Shown here piece by piece: positions 11,701 to 22,965 of a stretch of DNA of 64,000 nt; within the stretch, counting starts at the first letter, position 1; each line of letters begins with the position of its first letter. Below the pieces are notes generated by a model. The model made no database searches. It was not told where the DNA came from and saw nothing but the letters and a program-made list of their open reading frames with translations. The stretch covers positions 5,210,501-5,274,500 of the forward strand of contig NC_088311.1 of the NCBI RefSeq assembly GCF_910592395.1, read 5' to 3'. A program made the position numbers and the translations under genes. The stretch comes from Lineus longissimus. Its lineage: Eukaryota; Nemertea; Pilidiophora; Heteronemertea; Lineidae.

Positions 11701-14700
11701 TCTCCACGGCGTGCCATTGACTTCTGCTGCTTCTCCTTTGACAAAGTAACCAAGCCTTTGTCTGGACTTTCAGCTCTCTACTGATGACATGTACACAAGT
11801 ACCATTCAGAATGTGGTGCGTCAGCGAATCAACGATCTGCGCATGCGGCAGAACTACACTGATGAGGCAGATAAAAGCAAATGTAACTGGAACAATGAAG
11901 ATGTGGATGCAGAGTTTTATGAGGAAATTCGAAGTATTCTTCTGAAGATTAGCAATGCAGAGTTGGGTGCGGCTTGTGCAAGTTGGATTGTCAAAGAGCT
12001 TCCTATGGGTAAGATGAAAAAACTTTATCGTACCTCAAGATCTATTTTCAAAATGACGATCTGAGCTGTGTGCTGGTCTGTGTGCTGGTCGGTGTGACTA
12101 GCATCTTCAGCTTCGAAATTTCTGGCATATGGCCGCACTCAAACGGAAAGTTCTGTCTTCGGAGATGTTAGATCCTGGGTGCAGGTCAAAGTTCAAATCC
12201 AAATTGTCAAAAAGGCCTGTTGACGATGACTAACTTCGGTACAAGTTACTGAACGACGAAGTATCTGTCTCAAAATTTACGAAGTTTTATAAATCTGTTT
12301 TGTAGGTGCAGAGAAAGTATTTGCCTTGAAGGCCTACCTAACCCTCACAGAGATGTGGTCATGCGCCTGTGCTGCTGGGTCTACAGAAAAGGAGAAGGCC
12401 ACTGCTGCTTACAACAAGTATTCCAAGATCTACAAACGCCTTGCTACAGAGCAGATACTCTATCAGCACAACATGGGTAAGAAGTGTGGAAAAGTATTTT
12501 GATATCTTTGCGGAGTGTGCATAAGGGGATACCTTTTGCTTGTTGCTAGAAGCCTTATGTGCTGATTGTAAGTTTAAACTAATGCAACAGTCATTGAGCA
12601 CCATCGAAGAGATGGCCAGGGAGAGCACTGATCTTACAAATGCCTTATTCATGATGTTCAGTCTAGAACAAGCTTTTTATGATGGAACAAAATATTCAGT
12701 ATTCCATGGAACATATACAGTAAGTTTAAGATAGTGTATTTTAGATTAAAAAATGGAGCAAACAACGACCTTAACTCTAATTTTCTTCTTCAGCCACTGA
12801 TGAATTCCTCCAGCTTGCAATGAGTCCAGCCAAGCTGATATTCCAGCTTTATGAACATCCTAGTATTGTGGAGAGGTTCAGTGTTCCGTTTGGGATATAT
12901 CCGGGTAAGTATTGGAATCGCTGATTTGTTGCCAGTTGGTGCATGATGTCCCTCGTTACCCTTGACAGGCAAGAGTCTAGGAAGAACTCCATGAGAAGCC
13001 CTTGGGACAAAGTTTGCTAAATCTGCACACAGGATGTTTGAGGGCAGAGGAACCTCGCTTAAAGGCAATAACTAGTTCTTACATTTGTATAAACTCTTAA
13101 CAGGCTGATTGGTCGTTTCAGACATCCACAAGATGAGTGATGAGATTGCTACAATCAACAGTGTGGGTGTTTCAAAGATCCGGATGACACTGGTTGAGAA
13201 ATGGCTACCGTCTGCTTCAGATGGTAAACAAGAGGATGCTGATACGGTACGTTGGCATGTATACTGTCAACCTTGACTTTCACATTGGGGTGTAATTTGA
13301 CAATAGTATTAGTTTTTACATCTCTTTTACAGACTATGACCTTCAACTTCCAACTAAATGCCCCCCTGATGGATGATGATAATGAGACAGCATGGGCAGA
13401 CGACAACCTCAAAAGGTAAGTTTTACATGTACATGATATTCCTTGTTTTTTCATGATGCCAAGTGCTTCTATACATGGACCTGTAGTTGTTCATCCCACT
13501 CATATTCATTGTTTTTGTTGCAGGGTGATCTACCTTTTGCAGAACTTGCCCTCAGAGTCCAAACTGGAACAACTTATGGTTTTTGCCTCTTTCACGGTAT
13601 GTAGTAGAGTATCTTGTCTCACCAAGTGTTCTTGATCAAAGGAGAAAGCCAGGCACTAGTTTTCTTGAATATGTTTGATCACAGAGCGCCTATCTGTACA
13701 TTACAATGCAGGCTCAAGTGCATATCCTGCACCTATTGGATGTTCTTGAACCATGGTGCAATCAGTTCAGTCATAATAACACTGTTAGTGAAGGTGGGAC
13801 AAACTTGTAACTGCACTAGATACCCCGACTATAATTTTGGCCTTTGTTTTACTAGCATGGATCCCAGCAGCCAGTCTCCTCTGAAGGCAAGCTCCGTGCC
13901 TTACACTGTGCATTCGCCTTGGCAGATGCGGAAAAGGTGGCCGTGATGGCTCAAGTCAGTCTCTCGGAACTTCAGTGAGTAACAATATTGATAAAACTGT
14001 TGAGATGTTTCTGGCTTCTTTCATTATGACCTTCAAGAGAGAAAATATTTTATAAGCACCCTTCTCCTTCTAGATTGATGACACGGAATTTGAAGTACTT
14101 GGTTGATCTGGAGGCATTGCATATTCCACATAGCATGCAATCGTTTGAAGAGTGTAACAAAGAGAGACTCATACAAGGCATCTGGAAGACCCACAGTCGG
14201 GAAGGAAGGGTGAGTTTCTTTGATTGAACAAAAGTTCATACATCGTAATTGGTAGACCTAGTGTTGCAGACTTGTAGTTGAGATGTCGTTGGATCTTATC
14301 TCATCGGAGTTGTCTTGTTCTTTCCATGTTGGAGTTTGGAGTGACTCACTGTTGATACTACAGGTAGTTTCAAGGGGAAGATAGGGATGCTGAAGTGCGA
14401 GGATTCAGTCCTTGAAAAACCACTATATAAGCCTTAGTAGACTCTGCCTAGCAGGCTCATCTTTTCACATTTGGTGGACCATTTTAAACATTCTATCTGT
14501 TATTTTCAGGCCCTGAAACTGATGTGTCGCCTGTGCCTTGACTTCAAGGTCCATGACATCCAGCTGTGGAATGGCATCATCAAGCAGATGTTAGCCTTTA
14601 GCATGGTGGGTTGCCCAAAATATAGCTAGTCTAATCTTGCTACACTCCTGTCTGCAGAACATGAAGTTTTGTCCATCAGTTCCCTGATGACCTTGATAAC

Positions 14701-17078
14701 TCTTTTGTTGTTGACAGGAGCAACTATCATTGTCTTATGCAGCTATGTTTTCAGAGTAGCCAATGTGAAATAGCTTAAGTGACCAGTCTCGAAGCGTTAA
14801 AGCTCTGTCAGGTGACTGCTTTTCTGTTTAGGCTGAATAGGTTGTTGGAAAAAAAGAGCTTCGGCATGATATCATCTTGTCTTTTGTTACAGGTTTCAAC
14901 TCTAAGAACAGTGCTACCAGTTCTAGCTGATGTCGGTGTGCTGTTGGACTTTGATAGCCTCGGGCAAGCTTGGAACACCATCATTCTGGCCCCTTTTACT
15001 AATGGTAAGTTTAGACCAGTAATGTTTGGGATCCATATGGCCACACCAGTAGCTATCAGCCAACCCTGTTCTTGTAGGACTGCACTCCTAGTCAAAGCCA
15101 AAGGTGTTGTTGTCATTGTAGGCACCCCCAAACAGAAAATTTACCACTTCTCTTTCTTCCTTTGCAGCATTTCCTCCACTGAATGAATCTCAGATCAGAA
15201 GCTGTATAGAGTCACTCTCCTTGTTAACCAAGTAAGTTTTGCCTCTTCTTCTGATATTAGTAACAATTTTAACCTTGATCCCTGCTTTGACTTCGCAGAA
15301 CTTGGGACAAATCTGATGCCCTGTCATAGCAGATATCCAACCCTCTTTCATTGTCATGGTTATAATTCCTACAAATACCATTTTTTCAGATGCCCATTGC
15401 TCCATGAATTGGACCTTGGCAAGATCAGTCAGCAGTTCATGAATGTGGATCTAACCCCCTGTGCTCTTTACTGTTACATTCTTGCTGGCTCGAGAGGTAA
15501 AGGACAACACAACATACAGGTGAGACTTTAAGTCTTTGTAAACTAAAGGTGTTTTTTCAAAGTGGCCTCTTGCTAGTTAGTGTAAGGCAACATCATGATC
15601 CTTCCTTACTGGACTACTGACGGTCTACTCATGAAATCATATCCTAAACCCTGTAGGCGGCACTAATTTTGCCCTAGGGAATGCATTCAAATGACATCAG
15701 TACTCCTGACGTTGGCACTCTGTCACAACAATGCAATGCCCTAGTGACAGTCAACACGTTGTAGTTGTGGGGCTTTAGTTTTGCTGGTAGCCTTTTAACA
15801 GTAATATAGAAAAGAATTTTTGTCACTTGACAGACATCAGAGGAAGACGAAGATTTTCACTGCTGTTGTAAGACTGTGAACAAACAGACTTGATCCTGAG
15901 CAAGATGGGGTTTTTCATTTGTAATAATCTAATTTGTGGTAAATTTGATTTGTTTTTCTTTGTAACAGAATTTCCTCAAGAACATTGAATTGTGCGATCT
16001 CCTTGACCAGACAGTCAAACTGCAGACAAGTGGTCTGCATCCTTTTGTGGTGGATGATGTGAGTACATGTATGCTGATTAGGGACATCTTGTGTAAGACA
16101 AGAGGATAGATCCCGTAAACTGTTCATTCTCTTGCAGATTTCACAAGATGATCTATCAAAGCTGTCATTTTACAGCTGAAATGCTTTGGCATTCCCGATT
16201 TTAAAAACGTTTCAATACGAGGGGGCTAGCCCTTGCATTGCCTCTCTTCAAAACCCTGTCTTGAGTTTGGTTTTCAATTTATTTCATTTAACTTTGTAAA
16301 GAAATGTTTATATCTGCAAAAATTGTTTAATTTCAGATCAAGAAAGTTGTGTTTATGTATCTTCAAGAAGCAGACGACTTTGTCACTCTTCAGAAGTCCG
16401 CTCATTTCCTTGATTACCTCAATCATTTGATTGGCCAAGATGACATTGATACATTACTGACAGCCTCAATTGCAAGTGACCGGTAAGGATATTTATAACC
16501 ATGTTACTTATCCTTTTTACATGGACCTAGGTAAAGTAGGCCATAAATGCATTGGCACAGTATTTCTAGCAAAGTATTGGGGTGTATTTCAGTGTACATG
16601 TAGATAAAGGAATTGGGTTCCTAATCTGAAAATCCAAGGCCTTGTATATTCCTTGAATTGCGTATTCCTCAGTGTATGTTCTTATACTTCAGATTGAAAG
16701 AAGCCGAACGTCTGGTTGTGATGTACAACAATCACTATGGACTGACCACACAAGAATCGCCACGGGATCAACTCAAGGTTAGTATCGCCAAGATGCTTTG
16801 TCAAAGTAGTCCGTAATGGCTCCGTACAACAGGCCTATGGTACTTATTATAGGCCTAGGCCTACCTGTAACAAATGCGCCTCAATTGACTTAATTGTGTC
16901 AACACATTTTATCATTTCCCCTATTGTTGCCAGTCATCTTCTTCTGAGTAAATTCTAAAACAATAGGATTAATTACATAATTTTGATTTATTTCCAGTTC
17001 TACCTGCGAGACAAAGGTATGTTCCTCACGTTACGGGAGAAGTTCGAGGATGAGACAATGCTGTTTGAGGAGGTTTAG
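2770..17078 (+). CDS. KNTC1: KNTC1 / ROD kinetochore protein (5'-partial, 44 exons)
   Basis: ROD is the large subunit of the ROD-ZW10-Zwilch complex of the kinetochore corona, which recruits Spindly/dynein and Mad1-Mad2 for the spindle checkpoint. The chain encodes 1,789 residues (human about 2,209), all alpha-solenoid/Rod C-terminal region; recognisable blocks include LRTLIRQLQKVNELL, SRYSSVCLPSIG and the terminal FLTLREKFEDETMLFEEV. Exons: 2770-2831, 3095-3203, 3349-3492, 3758-4051, 4219-4362, 4568-4657, 4984-5087, 5186-5282, 5530-5667, 5901-6020, 6131-6209, 6437-6501, 6761-6865, 7071-7144, 7266-7367, 7518-7684, 7993-8090, 8382-8532, 8714-8767, 9007-9203, 9413-9643, 9769-9992, 10274-10454, 10647-10727, 11018-11116, 11308-11401, 11529-11587, 11774-12008, 12306-12476, 12550-12719, 12814-12904, 13122-13246, 13333-13415, 13524-13596, 13856-13974, 14074-14209, 14510-14605, 14893-15004, 15168-15231, 15390-15519, 15969-16058, 16337-16482, 16693-16777, 16998-17078. 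All phases join. The N-terminal beta-propeller (about 400 residues, the Zwilch-binding part) is not in the window. The acceptor at 12811-12813 is chosen by phase and is the least certain border. Confidence 0.88.
2854..2929 (+). tRNA. tRNA-Glu(CTC)-like element (pseudogene or SINE head) in KNTC1 intron
   Basis: Standard tRNA numbering fits a 73-nt body (2854-2926). The acceptor stem AGCAAGG/TCTGGTT pairs at 6 of 7 positions including wobbles. Box A is TGGCGTACTGG. The anticodon stem TTTGA/TCAAA is perfect, with loop CTCTCAA giving anticodon CTC (2887-2889). Box B is GGTTCAAAACC, and the T-stem pairs at 4 of 5 positions. The D-stem is broken (2 of 4 pairs). CCA follows the discriminator base at 2927-2929; this is not normally encoded in eukaryotic nuclear tRNA genes and suggests a retroposed tRNA or a tRNA-derived SINE head. 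It lies in the intron between the first two visible KNTC1 exons. Confidence 0.5.
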
Positions 17079-17886
17079 GATTATGGTGCCACAGATGACC
17101 TAGTTCTTACGACATGGACCTCCTCGTCACTTTATTCCACTGGGCGCATTGTATCTGCCACATTCAGGACTGAGAAATATTTGAGCCGAGGCTTCAAAGG
17201 GTTACATTAAGACTGTGTGAGGTATTTGCATGTTCAAGTTATTTCAACATAATTCCCACACTTTGTTGACCAAAGTCAATGAAAGTCAGCTGAAAACACT
17301 TGTCTGCTATACAGACATATGAATCATATGTAAATTACATCACTTGCACTGGCTAATAATTGTTTTATTCCCATTGTCTTAATAATGGGGTACATCACCA
17401 TTTGTTCGCCATGGATCAAAATAAATATGCATGTTTAAAATGACACAATTGTTATTGTTCTTTTCACCTAAAGCTTTACATTCTACACAGCAGACTGTTG
17501 CTGTTTGAAATGTGATCAAAACCTCACTGCTTGCTCCATCCTCACCTTGACCTTGCGTTGCAAACACGTGACACTTGAAATATTCAGTTCTATTCAGTAA
17601 AAACGAGCCTTTGCCTAAGGCCACACCACTTAAATTTTTAGTTCAGTAGAATTCCATCGCTTCGAATTGGTCTGGCCTTATGCAAAATTGTCAAGGGTCC
17701 AGGTGTCTTGGCAAGTATGAGTATATGCTGTATGACTGTCAACACATCAATGCATTGTATTCCCTTTTGGGTGTTCCCTTGAATGTAGATGAGGAAAAAA
17801 TCCAAATGAGAAGTAGCAAGAGTTACTAAGTTTCTTATTTACATTATGAGCACAAGATTCTTGACAAGTGCTGGAGAGGGACTCCC
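17079..17886. other. convergent 3' UTRs of KNTC1 (+) and plakin-repeat gene (-)
   Basis: Two stop codons face each other across 808 bp with no reading frame between them. A plus-strand AATAAA lies at 17420-17425 (KNTC1). A minus-strand AATAAA, seen as TTTATT, lies at 17364-17369 (plakin-repeat gene). If both are used, the two mRNAs overlap tail-to-tail by about 100 bp. Confidence 0.55.
17420..17425 (+). terminator. KNTC1 polyadenylation signal AATAAA
   Basis: A canonical hexamer 342 bp after the KNTC1 stop codon. It is the first clear AATAAA on the plus strand downstream of the gene. Confidence 0.55.
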
Positions 17887-20800
17887 TCAAATTGTCATAT
17901 CAAGAGATCCAGTTGTAAATTCAATTTTACTTGATCTTCGACAACTTCCAACATAAGACCGGGCCAGTTTCTCCCTGTTCAATTCCAACACGCTTGACCT
18001 GTCCACCATGTTTGTGTACAGGCGTAATGAAGCTCCTGTCAGCCTCTTTGCCTCCAGGCAGCTGTACTCTATAGCTTCATAGAGGGGGATCATTTCATTA
18101 GTTGTTGTGTTGAAATATGTCCCCTGTTCCCTGTTGATGATTCCTTGTGAGACTGCGTCCTTAAAGGGCACCCTGCGCCCTTCAGCTTGGTCCACAACGC
18201 CATAGATTAAGAAAGACTCCCTTAGGAGACATGGCTGACTATCTATGAAAGTGTCATCCACCCCTTCCTCAACCTGCATTAAACCCTCGTCGATGGCTGC
18301 ATCAAATGTCAACTGTCTCCCATCTTTCTTATCAAAGTATATCCTGTTAACATCATCTACGATACCAAATCGATTGGCCACTTCAAAACTCATGGAGGTA
18401 CCAACGAGGCTATTTGTAACGGACTTAATTACGCAGGGGACTGCACTTGTCTGACTATTGAAGTGTATAAGACCATAGGAATTGCTGACAGCACTGGATG
18501 GTTTAATTGGTACAGACTTGGTGCGTCGAACTTTCTTTGACGGGCGGGGTAGAGTAGAAGTATGTTTGCCTGGAACACCTTCATCAAAAAATCCAGATAT
18601 GTTGCCAGCTGATGGTGATGTGGGAGGGGAGTACAGCTGCTCCTGTGATGATGATGAAAGCTTGCTTTGACCTCCTGCAGCGTATCTCTCCGCTATTTCT
18701 CTCCTGTGATCTTCAAAGGAAAACTTTCGTTTAAAGATGAGCTTTTTCATGACCGCTGCCTGTATAGTCATTGACTTTCCAGTTATTTGGTTGTTGTAAA
18801 TCCCTCTCTCCATATCGACTACACCATTCTGGACAGCCTCTGCAAGTGATAGATTCATGCCCCATGCGTCAACCACGCTCTCTATCCTATCATACTTTAT
18901 TGCCTTTTCCTCAAGACTTGACGCAGAACCTGAGATAAATCGAGAAGCATAGCTCCCCTTTTCTACTTTCTTGAGGAAGCTTGCTCCATCGAGTGATTGC
19001 GACCGAGAAAGAGAGGTCCCGCCATGGCCTAGCTCACTTTTGAGGTGTCTTGTTTGCTTTTTAGATTGGTCACTCTGAATTGGACCAATTTCATCCAAGT
19101 CCTCATCTTCTGGGTCACTTTCCTCTTCCATCATTTGTTTCGGAGGCAGGCGGAAATTTGTTTCGGTGTGAAAACGAGAACTATCTAAAGATTTTACCCG
19201 ATACAGCTGACTGTTAAGAGTAGGCCTATCTCCCGTCTCCATATCATCTATTTCCGTACCAGATCCATCACTTTCATCGTCATTCTCCTTAACCTCTTTA
19301 ATCCTGCTCAAGACGGTCGACCTGTCCAACGATGATGAGCGTGAGTGGATACTTAGTTCTGCATCAAGTTTCTGCAACTCATATTGAGCAATCATGTCAC
19401 GAGCTTTCTGCAAGACACTTTCACTGCCACGCTTGTCATTTGGTCGCCTTGGTGTTATCTCCTTTGGTCTGTGGACAACTTTCTTAACCAAATGTTGCTG
19501 TTTGGTAGTATCATACATTATTGCTTGGTCACCATCTGCTCTGGCTGCAAACTCCTTGTTGACGTCAACAATCGAAGACTCCTGCATTGTACATGATATC
19601 AAATGAGGATCATCCACATTGCCTATCAATTGCTGCTCCGTGACATCTGAGGTCAAATCTCCATAGTCGGTAACAGAAATTCTTGGTTTCATTGTTGGAG
19701 TTGCAGGCTCGCTACATGAGTCATCTGAAGACCCTGTCACTTCTCTGGTATTGGTCTGTTCATCTGGAGAAATTACAGAAGCCGACACATCTGTCTTTAC
19801 TTCTTCCACAGTGACTTCTTTCTGATATCGCTTTGATGCAATATCTAGTCTTTCTTGATGAATTCTATCCAATCCACTGAGCAGCGTTTGAACGTCATCC
19901 TTCCTTGGCATCGTTGGTTCAGTCGTTGGTATTCCAACAGGGGCATCTGTTTCAATCTTAATTTCTTCAACTGAGCAGACGACACTGTCATCACCAGCTT
20001 GTCCTGAGCCAACATCTTTGTTTGGGGAATGGACTTCCACATAACCTTGTGGTCGACTTCCTGTACATTCGTGTGTCCCTTCCTCCTTTTCGATTACATT
20101 CAACTCGTTGACAATATCTTTTATTCTGTATCCCGCACCGGTGCCAGATTCCTCAAGTTCCCGCTTATATTCACAGTTAACCACTCCAACTTCTTGATTC
20201 TGTTCTCTAATGATAATTGCAGCTTCAGCTGTACCATCTTCAGAGCTTTCACCTTCATCAGAATAACTAGAATCTGCATAGATCTTTTTATAGGTTTCTC
20301 TCTTCCAATTCTGGTAGTCAGAAAACGATTCAAATTTCTCAGCAGCAGCATCAAAGAACTTATCTTCTTCGTCACTATCTGAAAAGTCGCCATGGTTACT
20401 GAACAAGATGCGTTCAAGCTCACTTGTATCCACTTTATCAGGACTTTGGTTATCACTACAATAGGCCTCTCCAGATGTTTCAATGTTATTTGTAAAGTCA
20501 AATTCTGTTGCTTCTTCCAGTTTGAACTCTGCTTGATTCACTTCAGCAGTTTGTTGGCTGGTCCCATTCGAATTTTCCAGAAAGCTTATCAGTTCTTTGT
20601 TTGCATTAGCATCTACGACTGTACCTGGTTCCTCTTCGTGCAACTTAATAGTTGCGTCATTGAGAACAAAACCACCATCCTCATGGTCATTTCCAAAGAA
20701 TTCTTCGATCGGTCTGGTGGTGGTTTTATCATAGCCTGTCCCAGACCAAGTCTCAGGGACAATTACACATTCTCCCTCTGATGTGTTTTTAGGCATATCT

Positions 20801-22530
20801 TCCACTTTTTCTGCTATCTTGACCTCCCTGTCCTCATCATGGATGATACCTACATCAGCTCTATAATTTGCAAGGAAATCCTCACTTGGATGTATCTCAT
20901 GATAACCAGTTCCATTTGAAATTTCTTGTTCGATTTTCTCCTCAATTCCTGAAATTTCATTGGAGAGACTTTTGCAAATTTCATTGTTCGATTCATTGTT
21001 TTGTGGTTTTGGTTTGGGGTCACCTGAATTCAAGAAATTTAGGAGTTCATCTATGCCCCCAGCCTGTTGTTCCCCACCTGAGACTCTCATCTGCTCTCCT
21101 AACTCCCGGTTTTGTTCCCCTTCTATTTCAATATAGTCCCCTTGTGGTAAACTCCCAATCGTGTCAATAGACTCGGGCACAAGCCTCACACGAAGCACGT
21201 GGCCTTTGAAGAAATTTGTAACATCCAGTTTCTCCATGGTCGTCCAGCAGGCGTCTCCACTTGAGGATGTTCCTTTACTTGAGACATCCCAGTTATACTG
21301 GAGCGTAGGACGGACAGAACTGTGTTCATTTAGTCTGTCTTCTTCAAGCGTACCTCCAGAAATGCAATCTCTCAGTGTACCGTCAGAAAAGACTATAACA
21401 TCCTCCAGTGCTCGTCCAGAAAAGCCATCCCCTCCCATGGTTACTTCATCTCCAAGTGTACATCCAGAAATACCTTTTTCAGAAACTCTGGCTCCAGTTT
21501 CTCCTGTTGTACCTTCTAGACAGCCATCTTCCAGGGTGCCTCCAGAAATAATAGTTTTTACCATTGCACCACCTGTGAAGTCATCTTGTGTTCCTCCAGA
21601 AAAATTGTCTCCTGTTTCACATCCAGTCAAGACATCTTCTCCTTGCGCACCTCCAGAAAAGCTGTCTTTCAGTTTTATTCCAGCAAAGGCCTCTTCTTTT
21701 GGTGTGTCATCAACAACAATGTCATCACCAAACTTTTCGCTGGATCCATCCAAGGTTTCTTCGTCAAAGGATTCATCTCTGTCAGTTGTCTCAACTTCCA
21801 CAGGCTCCGAACTGGTGTCTGTATCATCAGACGTAGTAACAATACTGTTACAATGGCTCTCAAAGGTTGCCTGGGTGCTGGATCGGCTTATGCTCACCTC
21901 ACCAGCATTGATCACAGTGGCCTGCGATGTTAAGAAATATTTTGTAACATCCACATATTCTTCTGACCGTTCCATGCCTCTATTAACCATTGGGACGCGG
22001 TCTTCTCTCCCAATGTTTTCGACGGACGAGTTTGCCTCAGGCTTTATCATTGAATGTTTCTCTTCTTCGAAGACTTCATCAACCAACTCTGTCTCATGTA
22101 CCAGTCCATCAATCAATCCAAGGGCACCCATCCCAAGCTCATCAGTTATCCATTTCTCCACCTCGGACACATCAAGGCCTGCAAGTGGTTCTCCTCCCTT
22201 TTCTGCAGTCTTTGACCAACTGTTTCTTCCAGGTTCTGAATCCTCAGCAGCACCATCAGTTGTTGCCTTCTCCAGATCAGCGCTGTCCACCTTGATATCT
22301 TGAACTGCCTCACTCGCGATGATGGCATACTCATCAATGTCGCTGTCTGCTCTTCTGACAATCATTGCCTCTGCCTCTTTCTTGCTGACGTCTGCCTCAT
22401 CTTTGTCTTTGTTCATGCCCTTCAAAAAATTCACCATTGCCTCCTTTGCCTTTCCCCACAAGAAACCTTGTTTGGCTTCTTTTTTCTTCTTGGGATTTTC
22501 TTCATTCTTCTTTTTGTTGTTGTCTGCCAT
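17887..22530 (-). CDS. plakin-repeat-containing acidic protein, single long exon
   Basis: One uninterrupted frame of about 1,547 codons. The open frame reaches 22551, but that codon is GTG after an in-frame stop at 22555-22557; the first ATG is at 22530, followed by ADNNKKKNEENPKKKKEAK, and is the start chosen here. Layout: a lysine-rich N-terminus, then long acidic, Ser/Thr-rich and probably disordered sequence holding two copies of a DVT(K/N)(Y/F)F motif (near 21940-21965 and 21209-21238), a degenerate SGGTLED-type tandem array (about 21690-21330), and a C-terminal third with plakin/plectin-type repeats: SLAEAVQNGVVD and ITGKSMTIQAAV at about 18.9-18.7 kb, then LTFDAAIDEGLM, VPFKDAVSQGIIN and MIPLYEAIE at about 18.35-18.05 kb. 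These follow the pattern (hydrophobic)-x2-A(I/V)xxG(L/I)(I/V)(D/N)...G.Y.(D/N)..(T)G...(L/F). Plakin repeats in desmoplakin, plectin and spectraplakins bind intermediate filaments or form structural arrays. No actin-binding, spectrin or GAS2 domain is visible. It may be a stand-alone gene or a giant exon of a larger one; a cytoskeletal role is inferred only from the repeats. Confidence 0.72.
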   Translation of the reverse strand: MADNNKKKNEENPKKKKEAKQGFLWGKAKEAMVNFLKGMNKDKDEADVSKKEAEAMIVRRADSDIDEYAIIASEAVQDIKVDSADLEKATTDGAAEDSEPGRNSWSKTAEKGGEPLAGLDVSEVEKWITDELGMGALGLIDGLVHETELVDEVFEEEKHSMIKPEANSSVENIGREDRVPMVNRGMERSEEYVDVTKYFLTSQATVINAGEVSISRSSTQATFESHCNSIVTTSDDTDTSSEPVEVETTDRDESFDEETLDGSSEKFGDDIVVDDTPKEEAFAGIKLKDSFSGGAQGEDVLTGCETGDNFSGGTQDDFTGGAMVKTIISGGTLEDGCLEGTTGETGARVSEKGISGCTLGDEVTMGGDGFSGRALEDVIVFSDGTLRDCISGGTLEEDRLNEHSSVRPTLQYNWDVSSKGTSSSGDACWTTMEKLDVTNFFKGHVLRVRLVPESIDTIGSLPQGDYIEIEGEQNRELGEQMRVSGGEQQAGGIDELLNFLNSGDPKPKPQNNESNNEICKSLSNEISGIEEKIEQEISNGTGYHEIHPSEDFLANYRADVGIIHDEDREVKIAEKVEDMPKNTSEGECVIVPETWSGTGYDKTTTRPIEEFFGNDHEDGGFVLNDATIKLHEEEPGTVVDANANKELISFLENSNGTSQQTAEVNQAEFKLEEATEFDFTNNIETSGEAYCSDNQSPDKVDTSELERILFSNHGDFSDSDEEDKFFDAAAEKFESFSDYQNWKRETYKKIYADSSYSDEGESSEDGTAEAAIIIREQNQEVGVVNCEYKRELEESGTGAGYRIKDIVNELNVIEKEEGTHECTGSRPQGYVEVHSPNKDVGSGQAGDDSVVCSVEEIKIETDAPVGIPTTEPTMPRKDDVQTLLSGLDRIHQERLDIASKRYQKEVTVEEVKTDVSASVISPDEQTNTREVTGSSDDSCSEPATPTMKPRISVTDYGDLTSDVTEQQLIGNVDDPHLISCTMQESSIVDVNKEFAARADGDQAIMYDTTKQQHLVKKVVHRPKEITPRRPNDKRGSESVLQKARDMIAQYELQKLDAELSIHSRSSSLDRSTVLSRIKEVKENDDESDGSGTEIDDMETGDRPTLNSQLYRVKSLDSSRFHTETNFRLPPKQMMEEESDPEDEDLDEIGPIQSDQSKKQTRHLKSELGHGGTSLSRSQSLDGASFLKKVEKGSYASRFISGSASSLEEKAIKYDRIESVVDAWGMNLSLAEAVQNGVVDMERGIYNNQITGKSMTIQAAVMKKLIFKRKFSFEDHRREIAERYAAGGQSKLSSSSQEQLYSPPTSPSAGNISGFFDEGVPGKHTSTLPRPSKKVRRTKSVPIKPSSAVSNSYGLIHFNSQTSAVPCVIKSVTNSLVGTSMSFEVANRFGIVDDVNRIYFDKKDGRQLTFDAAIDEGLMQVEEGVDDTFIDSQPCLLRESFLIYGVVDQAEGRRVPFKDAVSQGIINREQGTYFNTTTNEMIPLYEAIEYSCLEAKRLTGASLRLYTNMVDRSSVLELNREKLARSYVGSCRRSSKIEFTTGSLDMTI
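21330..21690 (-). repeat. coding minisatellite (SGGTLED-like units)
   Basis: Within the plakin-repeat protein, about 12 degenerate copies of a unit with consensus (F/I)SGGTLED recur at spacings of 9 to 17 residues (at DNA level CCTCCAGAAA recurs on the plus strand). All spacings are multiples of three, so the frame is kept. Confidence 0.75.
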
Positions 22531-22551
22531 CACTTCATTGTCGTCTGCCAC

Positions 22552-22965
22552 CGTTTAGATTTTCGGCTGTCCGTTATTTCAAACAAGATGCTGATCACAT
22601 CCCGACATCAACATGTCTTGGTGTATACAAAACGTTTTGTGGAATGTTTAAAGTATTGCCAATACACAGTCACCAATATTCTGAACTTATTTCAAGTGTT
22701 CATAATTATTTGAATCATTATGGTTGCAATGTGCAAGAACCAGACCACCTGTCCTCTTCAAATTGGGAGGAATTTGATGATTCAACCTGTGTTCCATCCT
22801 AGACCCTATCATCGAATTTCAATGATTGCACTCTACGGTGTACTGGCAAACTATCCCTATAATGCTTTTTAGCCTATTTTGGAAATCAGCGTCCCCCCCC
22901 CCCGAGGACGATTTCTATGAATTCATGGCTGACCAACTGGCTCTTTTTGGAAGCTCTGTGCCCAT
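22552..22965. other. 5' flank of plakin-repeat gene
   Basis: AT-rich DNA upstream of the minus-strand start at 22530, with an 11-base C-run at 22893-22903. No exon is recognised. The promoter or 5' UTR of the plakin-repeat gene is presumably here (inference from position). Confidence 0.35.

Noticed and set aside
21161-22303. 380-codon plus-strand frame opposite the plakin-repeat gene
   Set aside because: Ser/Pro-rich antisense shadow of an acidic Ser/Thr-rich coding region; no family resemblance, and the minus-strand frame is four times longer with recognisable repeats.
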